Source: Nissabacter sp. SGAir0207
GTDB lineage: Bacteria; Pseudomonadota; Gammaproteobacteria; Enterobacterales; Enterobacteriaceae
Length of the DNA stretch: 64,000 bases
Direction: 5' to 3'
Assembly (NCBI RefSeq): GCF_005491205.1
Contig: NZ_CP028036.1
Coordinates: forward strand, 241,150-305,149
The notes under the pieces are model-generated. The model saw nothing but the letters and a program-made list of their open reading frames with translations, had not been told where the DNA came from and made no database searches. Position numbers and translations under genes: made by a program. Of this stretch, positions 41,569 through 49,397 are shown one piece after another. Positions within the stretch are counted from its first letter, which is position 1; every line of letters begins with the position of its first letter.

Positions 41569-43443
41569 TCAGAACGCAAAGCAGCTGCAACCGAGCGCGC
41601 CCCAAAAGGCGTTTTCCTCGGAGACCGGGACGTTGGCGCCACGGGCAATGTCGTGCGAGTGGCTGTGCACGCCACACGGGCCGCTGCAATGGTGCGCCTG
41701 CGGTGCCAGACCGGCGCGGGTGGCGGTAGGCGGGGCGCTGCGGTAGTGGCCCGGCACCTTCACCACGGGTGACCACTCCGGCAGAACCGGGATCGGCGGT
41801 GGCGACAGCGGGCTGAAGCTGCCAGCCGCGTAGACGATGCCGCCATCCACCACCGTCAGCACCGACTCGATGCCCTTGATCTCCTCCTCCGGCACGCGGA
41901 AGTAGTCCTTGCTCAGTACCACCAGATCCGCCAGCTGACCGGTCTTGATCTGGCCCTTTTTGCCCTGCTCGCTGGAGAACCATGCGCTGCCCTGTGTCCA
42001 GAGCATCAGCGCGGTGTCGCGGTCAAGGCGCGCGTTGACGTCATACATCTGCATCCCGCCGACGGTGCGGCCAGAGACCAGCCAGTAGAGCGCCGTCCAG
42101 GGGTTGTAGCTGGCAACGCGGGTGGCGTCGGTGCCCAGCCCGACCGGCACGCCGGTCTCCAGCATCCTCGCTACCGGTGGGGTGTGGCGGGTCGCCTCAA
42201 TGCCGTAGCGCTCGGCGAAGTACTCACCCTGGAAGGCCATGCGGTGCTGCACCGCGATGCCGCCGCCCAGCGCCTTGATGCGGTCAATGTTCTGCTGGGT
42301 CACCGTCTCGGCGTGGTCGAAGAACCAGTGCAGGCCATCGAACGGAATGTCGCGGTTCACGCGCTCAAACACATCCAGCATCCGGCTGATGGACTCGTTA
42401 TAGGTGGCGTGCAGGCGGAACGGCCAGCGGTGCTCGACCAGATGGCGCACCACGCGCTCCAGCTCATCCTCCATGCCCGGTGCCAGATCCGGGCGTGGCT
42501 CGAGGAAGTCCTCAAAGTCCGCGGCGGAGAAGACCAGCATCTCGCCAGCGCCATTGTGGCGGAAGTAGTCGCTGCCCTGCCCCGGCGTCAGCATGTCCGT
42601 CCACTTCTCGAAGTCCTCCAGCTCGTGGCCGGGGCGCTGGGTGAAGAGGTTGTAGGCGATGCGGATGGTCATCTGCTTCTTCTCGTGCAGCTCGGCGATC
42701 ACCTCATAATCTTCCGGGTAGTTCTGGAAGCCGCCACCGGCGTCGATGGCACTGGTCAGCCCGAGGCGGTTCAGCTCGCGCATGAACTGGCGGGTGGAGT
42801 TGACCTGCTGCTCCAGCGGCAGTGTTGGCCCCTTGGCGAGGGTGGAGTACAGGATCATCGCGTTCGGGCGGGCGATCAGCATCCCGGTCGGGTTGCCGTT
42901 GCTGTCACGCTGGATCTCGCCGCCCGGCGGGTTCGGCGTGTCTTTGGTGTAACCGACCACCCGCAGCGCGGCGCGGTTGAGCAGCGCGCGGTCGTAGAGG
43001 TGCAGGATAAACACCGGCGTATCCGGCGCGGCTTCGTTGATCTCATCCAGCGTCGGCATCCGGCGCTCGGCGAACTGGAACTCGGTCCAGCCACCCACCA
43101 CGCGTACCCACTGCGGTGAGGGCGTGCACAGCGCCTGCTCCTTGAGCATCCGCAGGGCGTCGGCCAGCGACGGCACCCCCTCCCAGCGCAGCTCCAGGTT
43201 GTAGTTCAGGCCACCGCGGATCAGGTGCAGGTGGGAGTCATTCAGGCCGGGGATGGCGGTGTGGCCGTGCAGATCGACCACCTGGGTGCCTTCGTCCTGG
43301 TACTGCATCACCTCTGCGGCGCTACCTACCGCCAGGAATTTGCCCTCGCGGATGGCGACGGCCTCCGCGATCGGGTTCTCACGATCGACGGTATGAAACT
43401 TGCCGTTGAGCAAAATCAGCGCTGCTTTATTGGGTGAAACCAT
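41569..43443 (-). CDS. YtcJ-like amidohydrolase with Cys/His-rich C-terminal tail
   Basis: 624 residues. This is a metal-dependent TIM-barrel amidohydrolase: the first metal motif is His71/His73 (NDSHLHL), with FRLHATYNES, HWFFDHAETVT, IAVQHRMAF and GLGTDATRV further on, and residue 1-65 and 480-540 beta-sandwich parts. Beyond the usual end there is a tail of about 50 residues with HHCSGPCGVHSHSH and a final GCSCFAF, which could bind metal or a cluster. It may hydrolyse a cyclic amide or aldehyde derivative. AGGAGGAGTT precedes the ATG. It heads a four-gene operon and is divergent from an isochorismatase-like gene. Confidence 0.9.
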   Translation of the reverse strand: MVSPNKAALILLNGKFHTVDRENPIAEAVAIREGKFLAVGSAAEVMQYQDEGTQVVDLHGHTAIPGLNDSHLHLIRGGLNYNLELRWEGVPSLADALRMLKEQALCTPSPQWVRVVGGWTEFQFAERRMPTLDEINEAAPDTPVFILHLYDRALLNRAALRVVGYTKDTPNPPGGEIQRDSNGNPTGMLIARPNAMILYSTLAKGPTLPLEQQVNSTRQFMRELNRLGLTSAIDAGGGFQNYPEDYEVIAELHEKKQMTIRIAYNLFTQRPGHELEDFEKWTDMLTPGQGSDYFRHNGAGEMLVFSAADFEDFLEPRPDLAPGMEDELERVVRHLVEHRWPFRLHATYNESISRMLDVFERVNRDIPFDGLHWFFDHAETVTQQNIDRIKALGGGIAVQHRMAFQGEYFAERYGIEATRHTPPVARMLETGVPVGLGTDATRVASYNPWTALYWLVSGRTVGGMQMYDVNARLDRDTALMLWTQGSAWFSSEQGKKGQIKTGQLADLVVLSKDYFRVPEEEIKGIESVLTVVDGGIVYAAGSFSPLSPPPIPVLPEWSPVVKVPGHYRSAPPTATRAGLAPQAHHCSGPCGVHSHSHDIARGANVPVSEENAFWGALGCSCFAF

Positions 43444-43513
43444 AACTCCTCCTGACGTGGGCCGAATGGCGGGTGAACGTGCGGATTATGGGCGGCGGGG
43501 CAAAACAGCGTCT

Positions 43514-43564
43514 AGTTATACGAAGGGATAGGTATACGAAGGGATAGGTATACCTATAGATAAT
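43514..43564 (+). promoter_or_regulatory. Triple 16-bp-period TATAC-N5-GATA element, amidohydrolase/isochorismatase divergent promoter
   Basis: Three phased units lie in a row: AGTTATAC (43514-43521)-GAAGG-GATA, GGTATAC (43531-43537)-GAAGG-GATA, GGTATAC (43547-43553)-CTATA-GATAAT (43559-43564). The first two form an exact 16-bp direct repeat (43517-43532 and 43533-43548). The third unit also makes a 14-bp palindrome, ATAGGTATACCTAT (43544-43557). GATAAT resembles a -10 box for the isochorismatase-like gene. No -35 hexamer is evident. Confidence 0.6.
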
Positions 43565-43731
43565 GGTGCGCGTCTCACGGCTTCCCTACTATGCAGGCTG
43601 ATAGCGGCGTCCGGGCAGGGGCGGCGCACGGTGCGGGGCCAGCCTCCACCACCGTCGCCCACGATTGGGTTGCTATCGTTTGCTTGCCGCAGCGTTGCGG
43701 AGATTCTGTTCCTTTAACCTCAATGGGTACC

Positions 43732-44421
43732 ATGATGACCAACTCCAAACTTGAAGTGCTGACGCCCTCCAACTGCCAGATCATCTTCATCGACCAACAG
43801 CCCCAGATGGCGTTCGGCGTGCAGTCCATCGACCGACAGGTGCTGAAAAATAACGTCGTGGCGCTGGCAAAAGCGGCCAAGGTCTTCAACATCCCGACGG
43901 TGCTCACCACCGTGGAGACCGAGAGCTTCTCCGGCCACACCTTCCCGGAGCTGCTGGACGTCTTCCCGAGCCAGGACATTCTGGAGCGTACTTCCATGAA
44001 CTCCTGGGATGACCAGAAAGTGCGTGACGCGTTGGAAGCCAACGGCAAGAAAAAAGTGGTGGTCTCTGGCCTGTGGACTGAGGTGTGCAACAACAGCTTC
44101 GCCCTGTGCGCGATGCTGGAAGGCGGCTACGAAATCTACATGGTGGCTGACGCCTCTGGCGGCACCTCCAAAGAGGCACACGACTACGCCATGCAGCGTA
44201 TGGTGCAGGCAGGCGTGATCCCGGTGACCTGGCAGCAGGTGATGCTGGAGTGGCAGCGTGACTGGGCGCACAAAGAGACTTATGACGCGGTAATGAACAT
44301 CGTGAAAGAGCACTCCGGTGCCTACGGCATGGGCGTCGATTACGCCTACACCATGGTGCACAAAGCCCCGTCCCGCGACAAAGGCGATCACCGCACCCTG
44401 TCGCCTGTCCCGGCACGTTGA
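43732..44421 (+). CDS. Isochorismatase-superfamily hydrolase, YcaC-like
   Basis: About 229 residues. The cysteine-hydrolase triad of the superfamily is visible: Asp21 (FIDQQPQM), a Lys in the LEANGKKKVV segment, and Cys119 in WTEVCNNSFA. The NSWDDQKV and DASGGTSKEAHDYAMQRMVQAG blocks are typical of the YcaC branch. Substrates of YcaC proteins are unknown; relatives cleave N-carbamoyl or amide bonds. It stands behind the triple TATAC/GATA element and 77 bases before a receiver-only regulator, so it is probably an output of the signalling system. Start among ATG 43732/43735/43723 is uncertain. Confidence 0.9.
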   Translation: MMTNSKLEVLTPSNCQIIFIDQQPQMAFGVQSIDRQVLKNNVVALAKAAKVFNIPTVLTTVETESFSGHTFPELLDVFPSQDILERTSMNSWDDQKVRDALEANGKKKVVVSGLWTEVCNNSFALCAMLEGGYEIYMVADASGGTSKEAHDYAMQRMVQAGVIPVTWQQVMLEWQRDWAHKETYDAVMNIVKEHSGAYGMGVDYAYTMVHKAPSRDKGDHRTLSPVPAR

Positions 44422-44427
44422 TCCACA

Positions 44428-44449
44428 GTGCGCCGGGTAGCCGGCGCAC
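44428..44449 (+). terminator. Hairpin between isochorismatase-like and receiver genes
   Basis: GTGCGCCGG (44428-44436), loop GTAG, CCGGCGCAC (44441-44449). No T run follows, so it may reduce rather than end transcription into the receiver gene. Confidence 0.45.
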
Positions 44450-44498
44450 GCCACGGCAGGCGCGCTTGCGTCACTAAGAGTCACCAGAAGGAAGCCGC

Positions 44499-44867
44499 AT
44501 GACGCCGCCGTGCATTGCCATCGTGGATGATGAGCGATCCGTCCGTAGCGGGTTAAGCAACCTGCTGCAATCCGACGGCTACACCACCGTCACCTTTGAC
44601 TCCGCCGAAGCGCTGCTCAGCCGCGCCGACGCGCTCTCAGGGGTGGCGGTGGCAATCATTGATGTCACGCTCAAGGGCATGGGTGGCCTGGCGCTCTACC
44701 AGACACTGGTGAGCCAGGGCAGCCCGCCGCCGGTGATCTTTATCTCCGGCCACGGTGACGAGACCATGCAACGGATCGCCGCCACCCTTGGCGCCCTCGC
44801 CTTTCTGCACAAGCCCATCGATATCGACACGCTGCTGGCGCATATCCAGCGCGCCGCCACCCGATAA
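44499..44867 (+). CDS. Receiver-only response regulator, paralogue of the 16758 gene
   Basis: 122 residues. Asp10/Asp11, phospho-acceptor Asp55 (AIIDVTLKGMGG), Ser83 (FISGHGDE) and Lys105 (FLHKPID) are intact. It shares DDERSVRSGLSNLLQS and overall layout with the receiver encoded before the giant kinase, so one arose by duplication. No output domain. AGAAGGAAGCCGC precedes the ATG. Encoded next to the YcaC-like hydrolase, it may act as a phosphate sink or competitor in the same phosphorelay. Confidence 0.92.
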   Translation: MTPPCIAIVDDERSVRSGLSNLLQSDGYTTVTFDSAEALLSRADALSGVAVAIIDVTLKGMGGLALYQTLVSQGSPPPVIFISGHGDETMQRIAATLGALAFLHKPIDIDTLLAHIQRAATR

Positions 44868-44925
44868 GCCACATTACATTGCCAAGTTACCTGCCACCGG
44901 TAGACCCGGCGGCAAGTGTAGGGGA

Positions 44926-45309
44926 TCAGGATGCCGCCAGCCGTTGGCGCAACGTTCCGTGTGCGGCAGCGACTTCGGTGGAGGCTTGCAGGGCATCCCG
45001 GTACTTCTGCGTAAACTCCCCTTCCTCCTCCGGCCCCAGTGCCAACTGCTCCTCAATGCGGGTTTTGCATGACTGGAGCGCCGCCGCGTCCACGCCCCCT
45101 TTGTCACTCAACCGCTCATCCAGCTCGACCAGCAACGCCGAAAGCGGGTGCAGCCAGGCAAATTGTGGATGGGTCGCCAGCAGTTGCAGGTGCTCAAAGG
45201 CGTTGCCCACCTCGCCAAAGCGCTGGGATTCGCTCTCCACCAGCGTTTTGTGCAGCGTGCGCAGGGCAAGGGAGAGGGAGGTCAATTGCGATCGCGGATC
45301 AGAGTGCAT
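44926..45309 (-). CDS. Hypothetical helical protein
   Basis: 127 residues, not recognised. It is predicted to be mainly helical (SQLTSLSLALRTLHKTLVESESQRFGEV; LHPLSALLVELDERLSDKGGVDAAALQSCKTRIEEQLALGPEEEGEFTQKYRDALQAS), acidic and cytoplasmic. AAGGAAACCCTA precedes the ATG, so it is probably real. It is convergent with the receiver gene. Confidence 0.7.
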   Translation of the reverse strand: MHSDPRSQLTSLSLALRTLHKTLVESESQRFGEVGNAFEHLQLLATHPQFAWLHPLSALLVELDERLSDKGGVDAAALQSCKTRIEEQLALGPEEEGEFTQKYRDALQASTEVAAAHGTLRQRLAAS

Positions 45310-45511
45310 TAGGGTTTCCTTAAGTACAGGCCAGGCTCTGCCGGCAAAGGGCCGGCGTCGGGAATGGGAATCGGCTGGCGCAATATAAAAAGGCGACAGC
45401 CAATAAGGGACAATAGCGTGAATGGCGGGGAAAAACGATAATAAGGTGAGGATCTTATGCTGTTTCAGAAATAACGCCGCCCTCCCGGCGGTCAGTTTTT
45501 TATTCGCTCTG

Positions 45512-45721
45512 TTACAGGGTTAACCAATTATAATTTCTGTCACCGATGATCACCGTGCTCTTTATATCGACCATCAGCGACTCAATCGATTTTTTGCACT
45601 CCTCACAGCTCATGTAGCTGACGGAATTGTTGACCGTGATCGCCCCACCAGAGGAGCTAAAGCGCCACCGCCAGTCATCTGACGCATTTTTGTAGATATA
45701 GAAGTAGGGAATGTTTTCCAT
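45512..45721 (-). CDS. DUF1508 (YegP-like) small protein
   Basis: 69 residues. YFYIYKNASDDWRWRFSSSGGAITVNNSVSYMSCEECKKSIESL follows the YegP/DUF1508 pattern (a fold binding to nothing firmly established), although it has a pair of cysteines in the SCEECKK segment. A perfect AGGAGGCATT precedes the ATG. It is a lone gene of lower GC than its surroundings; function unknown. Confidence 0.85.
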   Translation of the reverse strand: MENIPYFYIYKNASDDWRWRFSSSGGAITVNNSVSYMSCEECKKSIESLMVDIKSTVIIGDRNYNWLTL

Positions 45722-46102
45722 AATGCCTCCTGTCAGCGAGGAAAACTGTACAACACCTTAGGAGTGTATAGCTTTAATTAAGGCTGGCACGCCATTCCGC
45801 CCTCATATAATCGCAGTGAGGAGCGTGAGAAAAATGAGATTGCCCTAATTGGCTGACCAGCCATGCTATTTTTACCGGCATCACATCATGGCCACTTTTT
45901 CTGGCTGAAAAAACATTATGCCTGATTAATCATGATCATTACGTCGTCACTGCCCGGCTGGTGAGGGAAAATAGGGTGGCAGGCGTATGGACAACCCTGC
46001 ACTTGACGCCGCCAGATGTTAACAACATGATAACTACTCATTCAGCGTCACGCTAAGCGCCTGACGCATCCACGCTTTTTCCATCCACCCACGGGGCTGA
46101 CT
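45722..46102. other. Intergenic region before the second FixJ-like gene
   Basis: 381 bases with no gene. It must contain the promoter of the FixJ-like regulator at 46103, but I find no TATAC-N5-GATAAT element in it. A short palindrome ATGATCAT occurs at about 45931-45938 in an AT-rich segment. Confidence 0.5.
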
Positions 46103-46723
46103 ATGGAACATAGAGTGTATGTTGTTGACGATGATGACGCGGTGCGGCACTCGATTAGCCGCTTGCTGGCCTCTGATGGCTATGCGGCCACTGACTTCCC
46201 CTCCTCACTGGCCTTTCTGTCGCACCCCTTTCCGTCCGTCCCCTCCTGCCTGATTCTGGACATGAACATGCCGGAAGCCAACGGCTTTGAAGTGGCGGAA
46301 AAACTGGCGCAGCGCGGGCATGAGATCCCCATCATCTTTTTGACCGGCTACGGCACCATCCCGATGACGGTCAAAGCGATGAAAGCGGGCGCACATGAGT
46401 TCCTGACCAAGCCGGTGGTGGCGGAGCAGTTGCTGAAAGCCGTGGCCGAGGGGCTACAGCTCTCTGCCAGAAACTTCTCCCTCTCCTGTGAGCAGCTGGA
46501 GCTAAAGCAGCGGCACCAGACCCTGACGCCCCGCGAGTCGGAAGTGATGGAGTTGGCGATTGGCGGCCTGCTGAACAAGCAGATCGCCACGGCACTGGGC
46601 ATCAGTGAAATCACCGCCAAGGTGCACAAGCGCCGGGTGATGGAGAAGATGCAGGTACGCTCGCTGGCCGATCTGGTACGGGCGGCAGAGCGGCTCAACA
46701 TCCTTAAGGCGGGCAGCCGCTGA
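46103..46723 (+). CDS. FixJ-type response regulator (receiver plus LuxR HTH), paralogue of the 22800 gene
   Basis: 206 residues. The receiver has Asp9/Asp10, Asp53 (ILDMNMPEANGFEV), Thr81 (FLTGYGTIP) and Lys103 (FLTKPV). The LuxR HTH is at about 140-187 (LTPRESEVMELAIGGLLNKQIATALGISEITAKVHKRRVMEKMQVRSLADLV). It is nearly collinear with the 22800 protein, and the DNA-recognition helices (SEITAKVHKRRVMEKMQ) are identical, so both should bind very similar DNA sites. There is no histidine kinase in its own neighbourhood; the giant kinase 24 kb away is the only candidate in the window. Confidence 0.93.
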   Translation: MEHRVYVVDDDDAVRHSISRLLASDGYAATDFPSSLAFLSHPFPSVPSCLILDMNMPEANGFEVAEKLAQRGHEIPIIFLTGYGTIPMTVKAMKAGAHEFLTKPVVAEQLLKAVAEGLQLSARNFSLSCEQLELKQRHQTLTPRESEVMELAIGGLLNKQIATALGISEITAKVHKRRVMEKMQVRSLADLVRAAERLNILKAGSR

Positions 46724-46866
46724 GGGCCGATCGCCACACTTACTAAAGGTTGCTGAGTAATGCATGGGGCTTAAGTATCAATGAGAAAAAATGAGGACGG
46801 CGCGCACCGCCCTGCAACATCTGGAAACATAATCTTTTTTTCAGTTTATGCCCTGGGATGGGGATG

Positions 46867-46915
46867 AGTTATACGCCTTCGTGCGCCGAGTTATCCACCA
46901 TTTCTGTGTATAACT
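46867..46915. promoter_or_regulatory. Inverted AGTTATAC sites between convergent genes
   Basis: AGTTATAC at 46867-46874 faces its reverse complement GTATAACT at 46908-46915, and the latter continues as AGTTATACACAGA (read on minus, 46915-46903), identical to 13 bases of the XapX promoter (16043-16055). The region lies between the convergent FixJ-like and LysR genes, where no promoter is expected. It might be an antisense or small-RNA promoter, or a decoy site. Confidence 0.35.
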
Positions 46916-46976
46916 TTTGCCCTCCGCCGAAGCACTGTTCAATCTTATTAATTAACCTTATCAACTAATCACTGCA

Positions 46977-47912
46977 CTACTCCACCTGCCAGTAAAGGGG
47001 CGTGCCAAAGGCGGCGATGTAGTGGTCAATCACCGCCCGCACGCTGAGCGGCGGGTGACGCGCATGGGGGTAGATGGCGGCGATATGCAGCGGCTCGGTA
47101 TTGATGGCAGCCTCATGCTCTGGCAGCAATTTCACCAGTTCCCCCTTTTTCACGCGATCGCCCACCAGCCAGTCCGGGAACAGCACGATGCCCATGCCAT
47201 CAAGCGCGGCGGTCAGCAGGCTGTCGGCGTTGTTTGACGTCAGCAGCGCGGAGACCGGTGAATGCACCCACGCCTCTTGCTGGCTGCGGAACAGCCAGCG
47301 GTTGGGGCCGGAGGAGCCTTTGTAGACCAGACAGCGGTGCTGCGCCAGATCGGCGGGCTGGCGCGGCTCGCCGTGGGTGCGCAGGTAGCGCGGCGCGGCC
47401 ACCAGATAGTGCCGCTGGTCGCCAAATACGCGGGCATGGAAGGAGGAATCGGTCAGGGTGCCAATGCGAAAGATAACGTCCGTCGCCTCGCGGTGCGGAT
47501 CGATGTAGTCATCCGTCAGCGTCAGTTCAATCAACAGGCGCGGGTAGCGCTCGGCCAGCCCGGTTAGCCAGGGGGCAATATGCCGCTGGCCAAAAAAGAC
47601 CGGCGCGTTGAGCCGCACCAAACCCGCCGGCTCCAGCGAACGATCCTGCAACTCACGCCGCGCCTCACTCATCTGCTCAATCATCGCCCGCGCGTAGTCG
47701 GCGAACAGCCGCCCGGCCTCGGTGGCGATCACCGCACGGGTATTGCGGTAGAAGAGTTGCTGCCCCAGTGCATCCTCCAGCTGGTGGATGGTGCGTGACA
47801 CCATCGACGCCGACACCCCTTCGCGCCGCGCCACTACCGAGAAGCTCTGCGCCTCAAACACTTCGTTGTAGAAGCGCAGGGCGCGCAGCGTAATGCCATT
47901 GACGTCATCCAT
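46977..47912 (-). CDS. LysR family transcriptional regulator
   Basis: About 311 residues. HTH TLRALRFYNEVFEAQSFSVVARREGVSASMVSRTIHQLEDALGQQLFYRNTRAV and effector domain with FRIGTLTDSSFHARVFG and GIVLFPDWLV. It belongs to the large DsdC/PA0477-like group. ATG 47912 follows AGGA; the upstream part of the long frame overlaps the divergent YdcZ gene. It is divergent from the two DMT genes across about 97 bases and is their likely regulator. Confidence 0.88.
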   Translation of the reverse strand: MDDVNGITLRALRFYNEVFEAQSFSVVARREGVSASMVSRTIHQLEDALGQQLFYRNTRAVIATEAGRLFADYARAMIEQMSEARRELQDRSLEPAGLVRLNAPVFFGQRHIAPWLTGLAERYPRLLIELTLTDDYIDPHREATDVIFRIGTLTDSSFHARVFGDQRHYLVAAPRYLRTHGEPRQPADLAQHRCLVYKGSSGPNRWLFRSQQEAWVHSPVSALLTSNNADSLLTAALDGMGIVLFPDWLVGDRVKKGELVKLLPEHEAAINTEPLHIAAIYPHARHPPLSVRAVIDHYIAAFGTPLYWQVE

Positions 47913-48009
47913 TGATGCAATTCCTGCAAAAGTGTTTACCGGATTATACCATTTTTCATTAATCGCCACTGCTATATGCTTCTGCGCCTTGATAATTGGA
48001 GACTGTTTC

Positions 48010-48444
48010 ATGCAGCTAATTTTGATTTTACTGGTGGTACTGGGCGGGATGGGCCTGTCTGTGGAGGCGGGCCTGCTGGGGCCGCTGGGGAGTGAGGTGG
48101 GCGACCTGTGGGCCACCTTCAGCATTTTCGGCGTCGGCGCGGCGTTGACCTTCCTGCTGATGCTGTTTTTCAGCCCGCGCAACAGCCCGTCGTTCTTCGC
48201 CCAACCGGGCTGGCAGCTGCTGGGCGGCGTCTTGGGGCCGGGCTACGTGGTGATCCTGACACTGGCGACGCCGGTGATTGGCATCGCGATGACCATGATT
48301 GGCATCCTCGCCGGGCAGGTGTTTAAAAGTCTGGTGATTGACCACTTTGGCCTGTTCGGATCGCCGCACCGCAAAATTGACCGCAAGCGCCTGATTGCGC
48401 TGGCCTTTATCATTGCCGCGCTCGCTTTGGTGGCGAAGGGCTGA
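48010..48444 (+). CDS. DMT superfamily protein, YdcZ (DUF606) type, first subunit
   Basis: 144 residues with five hydrophobic segments (LILILLVVLGGMGLSVEAG; TFSIFGVGAALTFLLMLFF; GVLGPGYVVILTLATPVIG; MTMIGILAGQVFKSLVID; LIALAFIIAALALVAKG). This is the half-size DMT pattern of the DUF606 family, whose members work in pairs. GGAG lies nine bases before ATG 48010. The second subunit follows nine bases later. Probably a heterodimeric small-molecule exporter under LysR control. Confidence 0.88.
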   Translation: MQLILILLVVLGGMGLSVEAGLLGPLGSEVGDLWATFSIFGVGAALTFLLMLFFSPRNSPSFFAQPGWQLLGGVLGPGYVVILTLATPVIGIAMTMIGILAGQVFKSLVIDHFGLFGSPHRKIDRKRLIALAFIIAALALVAKG

Positions 48445-48453
48445 GGAGAAAAA

Positions 48454-48942
48454 ATGACAACCTTAATGATTATTCTGGCCGTGGTGGGCGGGGCGCTGCT
48501 GAGCATCCAGGCAGCAATCAACGGCCAACTGGGCGCCAAAGTGGGCGTGTTCCGCAGTGCCTTCCTCACCTTCTCGGTGGGCGCGCTGGTGACGGCGCTG
48601 CTGATCTTCTTCTTTGAGCCGAAGCAGACCCTCACGCTGCTGGACGTGCCTAAGTGGCAACTGCTCGGCGCGCTGTGCGGCGTGCCTTACATCGTGATCA
48701 TGGTGCTGGCGGTGCAACGCATCGGCACCGCCGTTGCGACAGTGGCAGTGATCCTCGGCCAGCTGGCGATGAGCATGTTGATCGATAACTTCGGTTGGCT
48801 GGGCAATGCCGAGATCCCCTTCTCCGCCAGCCGCCTCGGTGCGGTAGTCTGTCTGGCAATTGCGCTGTTCTTTATCTACTCCAGCAGCCGCAGCAGCGCG
48901 CCCGCCCGCAAGGCACCGGCTGAAGCGGCGGTACGCGAATAA
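48454..48942 (+). CDS. DMT superfamily protein, YdcZ (DUF606) type, second subunit
   Basis: 162 residues, same family as its upstream neighbour. It has five hydrophobic segments (LMIILAVVGGALLSIQAAING, FLTFSVGALVTALLIFFF, LLGALCGVPYIVIMVLAV, VATVAVILGQLAMSMLIDNFG, VVCLAIALFFIYSS). AGGAGAAAAA precedes the ATG. The pair probably forms an antiparallel transporter as in SMR-like dimers. The C-terminal 20 residues (SSAPARKAPAEAAVRE) are polar. Confidence 0.88.
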   Translation: MTTLMIILAVVGGALLSIQAAINGQLGAKVGVFRSAFLTFSVGALVTALLIFFFEPKQTLTLLDVPKWQLLGALCGVPYIVIMVLAVQRIGTAVATVAVILGQLAMSMLIDNFGWLGNAEIPFSASRLGAVVCLAIALFFIYSSSRSSAPARKAPAEAAVRE

Positions 48943-48965
48943 CCTTAACGTGAACTGGCGGGCAT

Positions 48966-48989
48966 GGCTGACCACCAACATGGTCAGCC
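48966..48989 (+). terminator. Hairpin after the YdcZ pair
   Basis: GGCTGACCA (48966-48974), loop CCAACA, TGGTCAGCC (48981-48989), short T run. Confidence 0.65.
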
Positions 48990-49064
48990 TTGTCTGCCGG
49001 GTCTGCATCATACTGCGCTAACCCACGCGCCATCGGGTGGCGTGAAAACCCCCTCCCACGCATC

Positions 49065-49397
49065 TTATTCAGTCTGTGAAACGTTCGCTTTTTCGAAGGC
49101 TTTAAATCCATCTTCAATCGTCGGAATGATCTCGACCATTTCAAAATAGGGCTTGGTAATAAGTTCCGAGTCCCTGAGCCGCTCAATCACGAAGTAAAAC
49201 GCCTGCATATCTTCTGCCTGAAACATGGCGACATCCGTGCATTTTGTCGTAAACGCCTCGGCATCGAACATTCTTAACGTGACTGAACTGTCGGCAAGAA
49301 CGGTGGATAATACGCTGTCGGCAATCCGGTTTCTTTCAGCACGCGCCAGGCGAAGCCATTCCTTTGTCGTCTTGAGCAAAACAAAAATGGTGATCAT
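49065..49397 (-). CDS. Darcynin family protein
   Basis: 110 residues. MITIFVLLKTTKEWLRLARAERNRIADSVL, RMFDAEAFTTKCTDVAMFQAEDMQAFYFVIERLRDSELITKPYFEMVEIIPTIEDGF is the conserved pattern of the darcynin family, small proteins with a ferredoxin-like fold predicted to be related to antibiotic-biosynthesis monooxygenases. GAGGCACTT precedes the ATG. The biological role is not known, and no related gene is adjacent. Composition is AT-richer than the flanks. Confidence 0.88.
   Translation of the reverse strand: MITIFVLLKTTKEWLRLARAERNRIADSVLSTVLADSSVTLRMFDAEAFTTKCTDVAMFQAEDMQAFYFVIERLRDSELITKPYFEMVEIIPTIEDGFKAFEKANVSQTE

Noticed and set aside
43514..43564. Short repeats considered as a CRISPR array or plasmid-type iterons
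   Set aside because: Only three 16-bp units without spacers, no cas or rep genes, and the same element occurs at two other promoters, so a promoter or operator role is more likely.
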